A DNA stretch of 64,000 nt, from positions 1 through 64,000 of the forward strand of contig RXIC02000481.1 in the NCBI GenBank assembly GCA_003952965.2. The letters are read 5' to 3'. The notes under the pieces are model-generated. The model was not told the DNA's origin, ran no database searches, and saw nothing but the letters and a program-made list of their open reading frames with translations. This DNA is from Morella rubra (taxonomy: Eukaryota; Streptophyta; Magnoliopsida; Fagales; Myricaceae). Both the position numbers and the translations under genes were made by a program. Positions 34,678 to 46,000 of this stretch are shown piece by piece (within the stretch, counting starts at the first letter, position 1; every line of letters starts with the position of its first letter).

Positions 34678-37600
34678 ATGGCAAACGTTCTCTGCGATTA
34701 TCGGTTCCTTCTCCTCGTTGCTGCCGTCGCCTTCATCTACGTTCAGGTACCCTCTCAAACACCTCTGTATCCATATATCTTTATATATCCACTGTTACTC
34801 TAGACGAAGATTCGGGACCAAAGTTTATCGCTTCGGTGTAACTAGTTTTGCTGTGGCTGCTTATACTGATTTGATTAAACTGCGAATTAATCTAGCTGGA
34901 TGGGAACTTCAGTGGAGGAAGTTTGTGAATCATTTTTTTTTTGCGAATTTAGAGCTCGTAATGTGGACGTTACCCAACGTCCTAATTTTCTAATGAATTA
35001 TGCTGTTTTGTTTCGTCTTTGTTTCGCGCAGCTGAGGCTGTCAGCCACTCAAACGGAATATGCTGATAAGCTTGCTGCTTCGGTGAGCGTCTATGCAGAT
35101 TGCCTGTCTATGGGTCCGCCCCTGTTGCTGTCATTATTTTTGACGTTTCTTTCACGTTGGTTTACATCTCATAGGAGGAAGCGGAGAACGTTTGTACGAG
35201 TCAAATGAGATTACTGATTGATCAAATAAGTATGCAACAAGGACGGATCGTGTCCCTAGAAGGTGGGTTGGTTCACTCTCCAGTCTCTCTTATTTTAATG
35301 TGATATATGATGCACTAAGTAAAGTTCGTGTGTTTTGCCTAGGCTGTGGCTTGTGAGAGAAAGCATAGGGACCTGTCAGTTTGGCCACAACTAAGTTATT
35401 ATTATGATTGAAGTACTGAATTAAAAATGCTTCATGTTTGTTGTAAAACTGCTTTGGATACATTTTTTGGAGTCTTTATCAAGAAATTTGCTTGTCTGGG
35501 TCATTGAATGACTTCCCAAGTTGTGATCTGCGCCCTACTGTCCGTAAGATTGTCAGAGTTAATTTTGCATTGTATAGTGACATATCTATGAAAATTGTGG
35601 TTTATGATTCTAGTGATTACATAGGATAACTTTGATCAGTTTCTATTTGGGAAGTAACCATTATAATCTGATGGCATTGTTACTTATCCTTCTAAGACTG
35701 CTACTCTTTCAGAAGAAAGGAAACTCCGAGAGCAAGAGTGTGGACAACTGAAGGCCCTTGTTGAAGAACTTGAAAGTAAGAAGTAGCCAATACTGCAGTA
35801 AACTTGCTTTTATCCTTGTTCTATCTGTTGACGTTTCCTTCCCTGTGCGTGACATTTGATAAGCGTCACTGTTGTGAAAATTTTGGTTTATTATCAAATG
35901 CTGATTGGGCATGTCGTATAAGAAAACCTCTCATTAATGAATAATTTTTTTGTTTGTGAAAGGCCCTTTATGCTTGTAGCAAACCAAGTAAATCCTTCAC
36001 GGACATATTGGATCAAGTTTAGCGATATGGTTTAGATGTTCACATTCTGGGACATTTCTCAGGTCACATGAAGCTTTAATTGCTGGAAAAATATTTGGAA
36101 GCCCGGAACTTGCTTATTTTAAATGATGAGGGCTTCAGAGACCAACATTATGAGGTGTAATAAGATTTTTTTCTGATCTAAACCATACACGGGAAATAGT
36201 CCATTATTGAAAAGTTTGTGAAATTAATCTCGTTGTCTTCACAAAGCGGGATCTTATTTTTGATCCTATCATCATGTTTTTGAGTCATCTTGGATGAGAA
36301 GAAAGAGGCCTACTAAATTGACTTCCAAAGTGTGGGTGGAATGCAAGAAATCCCCCGATCAAATATACCCATATTAGGATTACTCGTTAATGGTTGATCT
36401 GTTTGCTAAAGTGGAGGCTTTGTTCTGGGTAGAGTATTCTAGTGACAATGAGAGCTAGTCCAATATGGGGTCTCTCTTTAACCCACCAACTCTCTAGGGG
36501 AAAAGACTGGCTTCATGACCCTTGGGTCAAAATTTTAAACTTGTTGACTTGGAGAGCCATCAAAGGATGGTGGCTGATTTGTGATCCAGAAAGTGGAAGA
36601 GGATGGGGAAGTGTGGAACAAAAACCTAACTTTTGTCCTGGTTTCGTTTGCCTTGGAAAGCAATTTCTTGTCATGAAAGAAAGAGTTACTCGCCATAGGG
36701 TGCACATACTATGATAAGAATGGATCATGGACCGAAAAGAAGAGATGTTAGCAATGGAGTTCATCCAAATGATAAATCCAATCTTCATTATGAAGCTACA
36801 ACACAACAGACCCGAATAAGCAAAATGGAAGATGCAGTACCGCCAGTATCTATTGTGTGGTTACTACTTGTTTTTTCATTTGCTCTCCTCTTTTCCAACC
36901 TCATCAATTAAAAGGAGGAAATATAATTGTCCAATAAAATAGTAAGACTCTCTAATACCATTCAAATGATACACTTGAAAGACATCATTCAACTCTCTGT
37001 TATTTTCTGTGTTGTATGGATTGTACAGATCTATCACCTTGCTGCTCTATGGTCAATTGGCTTGAGCTTTCATCTTTTGAATTGGTCATTTTGTAGCATT
37101 CTTACTCGTTTATTGCCATATTATTAATTACAATTTCTGTGCAGTTGCATTGAGGCTTATTTCTTTTGTCATTGTCATATACATATTAGATTGCCTTTCT
37201 GTTCAAGGAACTTTAGCATCCTCTTTTCTTTAAACTTTCAGGGAAAGGCCTACAGAGACGGACAAACAAAGAACAGGTCAGGGTACTTCCTAGCTTGCTT
37301 TCTTCTCTCAGGTCATTGCTTCTAATCCTTCTAATGGGTCATTTAGCCAAACTTATTAGGTGCCAGTGGCAGCAGTTGTAATTATGGCATGCAGTCGTGC
37401 TGATTATCTGGAGAGGACGATCAAATCTGTCTTAAAGTATGTTTTACATTTACAACATGAGTTCCATGATTTCGCTCGTTTAGCCTAGTTTTTCACATTT
37501 TCAGCTGACCTTCTGGCACGATTCTCCATTTTCTAGGTATCAAAGTTCTGTTGCCTCAAAGTATCCTCTTTTTGTATCCCAGGTACTTAGATTTATAGTC

Positions 37601-40600
37601 TTCTTTTTGCTGTAACAAAAATCTCAGTTTTGTCTTATGGGAATGGTTAACACATAGACCTTGTTTTAAAGCTATGATTTAGATGTGACTCAACAGCTCA
37701 ACTTTGATGTCTTTTACTTTATCTCAGGATGGAACAAACCCAGATGTTAAAAGTAAGGCTTTGAGTTATGATGAATTAGGGTATATGCAGGTAATATGTC
37801 ATTTTCTTGTGGCGCTTTTATTTGATGGAGATTTTGTTTTTCATGGTCAAGTACTGGTAGATCAGTAAGTTTGGTTGCTCTATCAAACTGTATTTCACAC
37901 ATGTTGTTTTAGATGTGTTTCAAATGAAAAAGTTGGTGTTCATTTTACCCAAAAAAAAAAGGTGGACTTATTTGTGCATTTGAAACTGGTGTTCATGTGG
38001 ATTGAGGGATTCCCCTAAGTTGTTCAATGTGTATATGTTTTATAAGAATTCGGTATCTAATATAAATGTTCGCTATTTTCTTGGGGTGGTTGTAAGTGAT
38101 CATATCACAAGTTTATTTGTTTAAAACAGTGCAATTAGAGAGTTTAATGTCTGACGTCAATATATATGTCCTCTGGATTAGCCTCAAATCTCAATACAGA
38201 GCCAGTCCAAGTTACCTTGAACACTTACTTCATTTCATTGCAGCACTTGGATTTTGGATCAATCAAAACTGAAAGCCCTGGAGAGTTGATTGCATACTAC
38301 AAGATTGCTCGTAAGGATACCATCTTCTTATTTGATAACTTATGTAAACTTCATTGCTCAGAAACTTGCTTTTTCTAGGTCACTACAAGTGGGCATTGGA
38401 TGAATTGTTCTACAAGCATAACTTTAGCCGAGTAATCATACTTGAAGGTTAAATTGCTCTTCTTCTTCTTTTGTTTTCTCCTTTGCTCTTTGTTATGTCT
38501 CCTGGAGTTTATGGAAAGACTGTTAACTGATAAAAAAATACATGGACATAGATGATATGGAAATTGCACCCGACTTTTTCGATTACTTTGAGGCTACAGC
38601 AACACTCCTTGAAAAGGATAAGTATGCTTCTGGGAACTCACCTCTTGTATATTTGATATCATTTGGCACGAGTTATAGTACCAAATTCCTGGAGCTTTGA
38701 TTTTGTTGTTTTTTATATTGAACCATGGCAGGTCCATTATGGCTGTTTCGTCATGGAATGACAATGGACAGAAGCAGTTTGTGAATGATCCTTGTAAGTT
38801 ATTTTCGAAATTTCACCTCTTTTAGTATCATTCTTGCATGATATGATCTATTGAGATTTCCACAATCAACTGAAATAGAATTTTTTTTTCCTATTGTTAG
38901 CCTGATCTGCAATTGGATGTGCTCTGCAGATGCACTCTATCGTTCAGATTTCTTTCCTGGACTTGGGTGGATGCTTTCTAGATCAATATGGGATGAACTG
39001 TCTCCAAAATGGCCAAAGGCATATCCTTGTTAGTTTTGTGTATTCTTGTGCTTAGATCTGACTATTTGTCAATATTGATGCATCTCTTTTTGAAATTTTC
39101 TTTAACAAAACCCCACTTACTGGGATGACTGGTTGCGGTTGAAAGAGAGTCACAAGGGCCGACAATTTATTCGTCCAGAAGTTTGCAGAACCTATAATTT
39201 TGGAGAGCATGTATGTATGCTTAACGTGATTAAGTTTATATTTTCTTTTGGTTATGATCATCGTGAATCCCAGGTGTACTTCTTATGCAGGCATAGATTG
39301 TCATATTGACTTGATGAACATTCAGATATATATGTCCATGCATCTTAGGCAGGGAAATACTGGACATTTCTCACTGATGTCACCAGATTTTCATACAAAG
39401 TCCAAAATTCTCCTTGCAATAGCAAATATACATAGAACTTACTTATATAACTTCCAGTTTCTAGATAGAGAGGCTCTGCCTTCTCTCTAGAACTATCCCC
39501 CTATCTTTTTTCTGATTGTCTTCTTGCGCCCTTGTTTTGAGGAGGTGGGAGGAGCTTTGTCTCCTCCCGTTTTCCTCTCCTCCTCTGGTCAGATCTTTTC
39601 TGTACAAATCTTGTGGATAGCTCTTTCCCCTCTTTTCTTTGTTTGGTTGTTGCTACTGTCTCCTATGTGGGATTTTGTTTCGTTTCTCCTATCGCCTCCT
39701 ATGTGGGGTTTCGTTTCGTTTCTCCTATCGGCTCCTTTGTGGGTTACCACCAACCCCAGATCTGTACCCTTTCTGGTGTCCCACCAACCATCTTCGGCGC
39801 ATAGAGTCACACACTCGCCTCTGTGGGCGTTTGGAGCTCTTGTGCGCAACTGGAACGGTGCCCTCTGCCCTTTCTCCTTCGTTTTTTGATGGGAGCTATT
39901 GTGTGCTCTTTCACTTTTGCTGGCGCTTGCATGGAGGTTCGTTTGTGGAAGAAGGATTGAGGTACCTCCGTTGTATCCTCTCCTCCGACAAAAGACGCCG
40001 CCGTTTGCGGCGGTCCTGGTTTTGAGGCCTTTGGGCCTCCTTAATCTTTGTGGGCCTTCCGGCTCAGTTGTGGTATGCAGGCTTGTGTATCCTGTTTGTA
40101 TCTGTGGGCTTTGGGGCCTTCTTGTGGTGTATGGACTTCGGGTCCTTTTCAAATGTTGTAATGGGCTCTGAGCCCAATGTCGAATAGTCAGCCCAGTGGG
40201 ACTTTCTTGTAGCTATTTTGTACTGTTCCCCACTAGTTATATAATATTTCAATGTTGCATAGAAAAAAATATATATATGCATAGAACTTTGACTCGCAGC
40301 CATCTTTTATCACTGTGGATTTGTGAAGTCTCTATGTGATTTCTTGTAGGGTTCTAGTTTGGGGCAGTTCTTTAAGCAGTATCTTGAGCCAATTAAGATG
40401 AATGACGTCAAGGTAAGTATCAACTTCTCTCTGGCTCTCCTGTATTGTTTGATTGCATATGTCTCTATGTTTTCAAGTTGAACTTTACTTCTGCCTTTTC
40501 TTTCCCAAAGGTTGATTGGAAGTCAATGGATTTGAGCTACCTGATGGAGGTAAGATATATCGTAGTTCTTGTTGAAGCGCAGCAGCCTCATTATATTTTT

Positions 40601-41789
40601 GGTCAATAATTTTATTTTTTCATTTTCAGGAAAAGTTCACGAAGCACTTTGCAGACCTTGTGAAAAAGGCCAAACCTCTCCAAGGAAGTGATGTTGTACT
40701 TAAGGCATATAACATAGATGGTGATGTACGAATACAGTACCGCGACCAATTTGACTTTGAACGCATTGCACGCCAGTTCGGAATTTTCGAAGAGTGGAAG
40801 GTAATTACTCACTTTTATTCTGTACCCTTTCTTTCATTGATACTAATACTGATGTTTGGTACAATCAAAATAGTCACTTAAAAAAAATGAAAAAGTAAAA
40901 ATTTTGATAAGGAAACATAAAAATCTCAAAATTTTCACACAAACTTCAATACTTTTTTCCATCAAATCTTCTCTCTTTTTAAACAAACTTCAATAAAAAT
41001 CATTCTACAATCAAACATTCTTAAACTTTTTCACCAACTTTTTACAAACCTCCATAAAAGTCAAATTCTCAAAATTTTCTCTTTAAACTTAAAAATTCTT
41101 TAAATTTTTGCTTCCCAAACGTCACTTAGGACTAAAATGTGTTGTTCTAGGTGAATATGGTGGATGATATTTTGGATAACTCGTGTGCCAGAAATTGTGC
41201 AAATGCTTGAGCTTCCACTAGCAACAGTAGATATATGGTTTAGATCATTTAGGTGGCTAAAAATATTGCGTCGTGATCATTGACATCATTGAGCACAAAG
41301 AATGTCACTTGGCTTCCTTCTTGTAAATTTGAATCACTGCATTTCACATGTGGTGAAGCTTGCTATTAAAAAGTGATCAAAATTGTCTTTCTTGTTACTT
41401 ATCCAAAAAAAAAAAAAAATTGTCTTTCTTGTTGTTGAGGGGTTGGAGCATCCATTCTGACCAGTTAGTCATACTCCGACCTTTATGGACACCTGCTCCC
41501 AGGCACATTAGCAGCCACAAACTACAATATTGATTACGTAATGATCAGGCCTCTTTTGCTTATTGTGTTGTCACAAATGTCCTTGTGATATCTTTATTTA
41601 GAGCTGATCTTGTCCAGCATTTTCGTAAAAACGCATGTCATGCTTATCTTCTTGCTTTTCCTCATTTTCCAGGATGGTATACCAAGGACTGCATATAAAG
41701 GAGTAGTGGTTTTCCGATACCAAACCCCAAGGCGTGTATTCCTCATTGGTCCAGATTCCCTCAAGAAGCTTGGGATTGAAGGTGCTTGA
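34678..41789 (+). CDS. CGL1: N-acetylglucosaminyltransferase I (GnTI), 18 exons
   Basis: Exons: 34678-34746, 35032-35082, 35175-35262, 35713-35775, 37242-37276, 37360-37436, 37537-37582, 37728-37790, 38244-38310, 38379-38447, 38552-38621, 38732-38793, 38930-39020, 39117-39210, 40350-40412, 40511-40549, 40630-40800, 41673-41789. They give 444 aa, the length I recall for Arabidopsis CGL1. The layout is type II Golgi: a 7-residue cytosolic tail, a membrane anchor (about 8-23), a stem, and a GT13 catalytic domain from VPVAAVVIMACSRADYL. The metal-binding Glu-Asp-Asp is E209-D210-D211 in RVIILEDDMEIAPDFF. FFPGLGWML, YWDDWLR and the C-terminal PRTAYKGVVVFR are family blocks. The enzyme adds the first GlcNAc to Man5GlcNAc2 and so opens complex N-glycan synthesis. 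Exons 13 and 14 are separated by an AT-AC intron. Introns carry several transposon insertions that leave the reading frame untouched. Confidence 0.95.
39021..39116 (+). other. U12-type AT-AC intron in GnTI
   Basis: The intron starts ATATCCTTGT, matching the U12 donor consensus ATATCCTT. It ends CCCCAC with terminal AC. A U12-like branch site TTCTTTAAC lies at 39098-39106, about 10 nt before the 3' end. Splicing GC|T restores Ala-Tyr-Trp-Asp-Asp-Trp and the frame. No GT-AG alternative restores it. Length is 96 nt. Confidence 0.9.
39441..40279 (+). mobile_element. 839-bp retroelement insertion in GnTI intron 14
   Basis: A GC-richer block is flanked by the 10-bp direct repeat CATAGAACTT (39431-39440 and 40280-40289). 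It ends in GTTGCATAGAAAAAAATATA, an A-rich tail. This fits target-primed insertion of a truncated non-LTR element. Within it (about 39658-39740) is an imperfect tandem repeat, CTCCTATGTGGG-TTT-GTTTCGTTTCTCCTATCG, in nearly three copies. The 187-codon minus-strand ORF inside shows no known domain. Confidence 0.65.
40848..41126. mobile_element. AT-rich MITE in GnTI intron 17
   Basis: The left end is CTGATGTTTGGTA and the reverse complement of the right end is GTGACGTTTGGGA. The interior is A/T-rich and non-coding, with CACAAACTTCAAT and CAAATCTTCTCTC strings also seen in the element at 10531-10911, which suggests a shared family. Confidence 0.55.
41381..41433 (+). mobile_element. 21-bp retrotransposon scar with 16-bp target-site duplication
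   Basis: AATTGTCTTTCTTGTT occurs at 41381-41396 and again at 41418-41433. Between them is only ACTTATCC plus a run of A. This is what an extremely 5'-truncated poly(A) retroelement would leave. The ACTTATC-A(n) end matches the tail of the insertion at 23484-23839. Confidence 0.65.
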
Positions 41790-43064
41790 TGCAAAAACAG
41801 GTCAGTGTAGTCCACCCACCATATTATGTGTTCTAACGGATCACCATCAATATTTTCTTTCAACTTTAAACCATCAGAACATAATAAACAGAGGAAGTTA
41901 GTGTTCAGTTCTCTGGCTTCAATTACATGTTGGTTCCAAGTCGAAAAGATCTGATTAGTTTGATCGGCAGGAATCTCATCTCTCGTCGTGACGAACAGAG
42001 AATATGGGGAGATTTTTTTTAGGGGTAAAACTGAGGTTCGGACAAAAGAAGTGTGTGAAGCAGACGGGTCGCTCATACAATTTACATGATCAATTCATTG
42101 CCCAAAAGGGATCTGGCCCCAACCGTGCTCACCGGATGAGTTTCTTGACAGTGATACCGACTTCTGAACCCGATACATTTGGCAATGTAGTGTAGCAGAC
42201 ACCAGAGTGTTTTTGGTCATCGAGATAGAATTCTCTTGAAGTGTAACCATTTGCCGATGGTCTAAATGTCAGCAAGAAGATACCACGAATTCTGTACTCT
42301 TCAATTTTTACCAAGCCCTTCTATTTCTTCCACGGATACCCCTACTTACCCAATGAGGAAATCAACCTGATTGTCGATCTGTGGCTTCTCTAAACAGATG
42401 TGTGATTGAGCATATTGCAAATTATTCTAGTGATTGAGCATATAAAATATTTACTTTTTTTGCACCTGAAGCTTTTTGTAATTTCTCCAAGATACCTGAA
42501 GATGAAAGAACTACACAAAAATATATTTTATAAAAAAAGTTCACTAATTAACCCAATATAATGCAAAATTGGATTCTTCGATATTTTTTTTAGGGTTGTG
42601 GTGAGGATTTTTTTTTAAGTAGTTATGGTTTAATCCGGACATTTTGCAGTAAGTGAGAGTTTTTATAGTCACGTCCAGGGAGAGTCAGTTACACCCGTTA
42701 CCTTTATTCATTTTTTTATTTAGCAAAAATAAAAGGTTCCTCATATCTTCGTTTTTATTTGTTAATTTTTCTTTTTTCAATGAATTAATCAAATGTCTCA
42801 CATAGTTAGTGTATCAGAGTATCATAATTCTGAAGCAGGCTTTTAGGAAGAGAAATATCAACACTTTGGGAAGGAAAGGCAACTGAAAAAAAAAAAAACA
42901 ATTGCGGTTTGGCTATGACCCGTTCAGGCCAATCCCATCCGAGAACAGGAGAACGAAAACCAAGCACCCAAACAGTCCCTTCTTCTCCCTTAAACCCCTT
43001 TCTGTTATTATCTGAAAATTAAAACCTAACATAAGAGTCTGTGAGTGTCTTTGGCTTAAACCCA
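41790..43064. other. GnTI 3' flank and NOC4 promoter
   Basis: The first part is the 3' UTR and downstream region of GnTI. The rest is AT-rich spacer leading to the NOC4 5' UTR. ORFs at 42004-42195 and 42129-42314 lack recognisable features. Confidence 0.6.
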
Positions 43065-46000
43065 ATGAAGCAACCAACAATGGCTTCTGTGGGCTCGAAG
43101 CCAAAGAGGAAGAAAGCGAAGCACAGCGTGTCTCTGTCAGACCTGAAAACCCTTGGCCAACAGCTCCTCTCCTCGCGAGCTCACGTCAACAACCTGCCTA
43201 CCCTCCTCTCCTACGTGTCCCCGACCTCCCCTCCTCCTTACGCCCTTGAATCCCTCCTCTCTCTCCACTCCTTCTTCGCCCCTCTCCTCCCTTCGCTGCC
43301 TCCCTCCTCCTCTTCTTCCAAGCCCTCCCCACTCAACCTCCAGGACGACCCTGACTTCATCTACCGAACCTGGCTCCGCTCCAAGTTCGACCAATTTGTA
43401 GACTCTCTCATCGATCTCGCCGTTTCTCCCGACTCCGATGAAACTCTCAAGGTCGGTTCTTTTTCTGTTTCATAAAATTGGAAATGGATGTTATTTTCTT
43501 ACTGATGTAGGGGGTCCATTGCAAATTCGGCTTTCTTGTTTGCTTGACTGATTTTGGTGTCTGATAAGTGTGAATATAGGAGATTGTGTTGGATACGATA
43601 ATGGAGTTTGTGAAGACGGGAAACAACGGGAGGTTTCATTCTTCTATATACCACAGGTTCTTACATACCGTTGTAAGTCGTTAGCACTTCTACTTCAACT
43701 TTCGTGCCAGCATTCTTGCGTGTCTGTTTCTTGGGTTTTATGTTGGTATGCATGGTGGATTAGTTAATTATCTGTATGTATGTGGATTCTTTTCTTGTAG
43801 GTTCATTCTGCAGAGTCCGTTGATTTCTTAACTGACTTGCTCGTGTCAAACTATTTCAAGTACATTGATGTCCGGTACGACCACTTTCTTACACGCCAAT
43901 TGACTATCAATATGTTTCGAGATTGGATGTAATGCTGTGATTTAGTAGCACGTAGTATTGAGATACAATTTTCGTGGTCTAAATGGTTCGTTCTGTTTCG
44001 GTTTAACTAAGATTGCTTTCTTATAATACCATAAAAAAGTTATCTTAGTTTTTACCCCCTGTTTCTGAGTGTTTTTAATGAATTGCTATGTGAAAGAAAA
44101 AAGTGCAGAAACGTGACTTGGTTGAATTGAATTTATTGTTATTCTTCTTGCAGTTATTTTACCTACATTAGCCTGGAAAAATTTGCCAGAACTTTGGAGG
44201 CAAAAGTCATTACTGGTACTTTTCCTGTGAAGCTCCATTTGAAACTTAATCTGCCCATATCCCCCCTTTTTTTTTTCTTTTTTTTTTTTTTCTGCACGGG
44301 GCGACAGTTATCACTTTCTTAATATTACTCCTTACGACATGGCACAGATGTGGATGCAGATAGCCAAGATGACAGTCATTCAAGAGCAAGGTCAGTGCTT
44401 TCTGTATACAATTGTTACTTTCCCTGGAAATCATCTTCTCCCTCTTCCTTATGCTCTCCTGTTTTAGGATCTAAGAGTTTACTGTTCTTGCAGGATGGAG
44501 TCTTTTATTCTCAACATACATTACATTATATCACGCATCCCCCATGTGGTAGGCTTGGATGAAAAATCTGATTGTGAGCTGTGGAGCGGACCAGGTGATT
44601 TCTTGCTGGTTCACTCTTGGAGTTCATCGTTGTTTTTTTTAGTCTTTTTTCCGCGATAACTTGTATTTTTTCCACGGGGATGTGTCAGTATTCATTATTT
44701 CAGTTTGCTCGTTTATATACTGTTTAGTATTCTTATCTGAAGGAAACGGTAGTAAGGAGCTATCTGAGAATTCAAAAGTAGAAGATAAAAAACTGCAGAG
44801 AGAGAAGCATAAGAATAATGTAAGTTATCATCTACTTATTTAGTGTCTTCAAGGCGTTACCTTCCCTTTAAAGTACTTCTACTTGTTCATCTATATACTA
44901 TATTCTATTTTGATCCTTGAAAAGACTAAATGTCCTCTATTTATTCTCACTTAACATATTCTTCCATGACATGTTTTTAGGTGTTTTCTGCAGCCAGCAT
45001 TGCTAAAAAGATTAAATTAAAATTCACAAAGGCATGGATTTCATTTCTTAGGTTACAGCTTCCACTTGATGTGTACAAGGAGGTAAGAATCTAACCTCTC
45101 ATACTACGCTAGGACCTATCTATTGTGCTCTTAAGCATAGTTGTACTATCATATTGGTTTTCATTATTGTAATGGAAATCATTGCCATCTCATTTTATGT
45201 GGCCAGTCTTGAGGTCAGGCTCAAGCCAAAATCCTGGCATGCAAATTTGGACACTCATATCCGAATAGGTTTCCGTGCATATTTTGAGCCTACCAATGAA
45301 GGTCGTGGTTTAACCTTTTACGTTGTCCCTTGAAAGTCTTATGTACAATTTGGGATTGGATAGAACTTCATTTCTCATGTCAGTAGTCTTTGCCAAATGG
45401 CATCTTCTCCCCCATAAGTAGTGGAGGAAGGTGATGGCTTTCATCTCATATATGTGCATGAGTTGTGTTTACATAAGTTTTGAGTTACTGTTCCTCAATA
45501 TTGGTGTTAATATACTTGCTTCTAGGTGATTGCGCTCTCTCTCTCTCTCTCTCTGTGTCACCTGTGTGCGTCTGTGTTGTTTCCTCCCCATTTTCTGGTT
45601 TGGAAATTAACTTATTTATTTTACCTTTTGATGTCAGGTTCTTGTTAGTCTCCACCATGCTGTCATTCCTAATTTGTCTAATCCTATCATGTTATGGTAA
45701 ACTCACTTTTTACGTTTAATGTTATTTCAACTTTACTACTTGTGTCATTCTCTTTTGAATGGTGATCTTGAGTTTTATTTGTTTCCTGGCAACGTGCAGT
45801 GATTTCTTGACAAGATCATATGACATTGGCGGGGTTGTCAGTGTCATGGCTCTTAGCAGCCTCTTTGTCCTCATGACACAATATGGTTTGGAGTATCCTA
45901 ACTTTTATGAAAAACTTTATGCCTTATTGGCCCCTTCTATCTTTATGGCGAAGCACCGGGCGAAGTTTTTTCAGGTAATGTTTTATTGTTCATCATTGTG

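Noticed and set aside
39589..40152. 187-codon minus-strand ORF in GnTI intron 14
   Set aside because: It lies wholly inside a TSD-flanked insertion and is low-complexity and Arg/Thr-rich with no recognisable domain. I do not call it a gene.
43137..43394. Overlapping ORFs opposite NOC4 exon 1
   Set aside because: They are caused by the CT-rich (Ser/Pro/Leu) coding sequence; one is a Glu/Gly/Arg-rich mirror of it.
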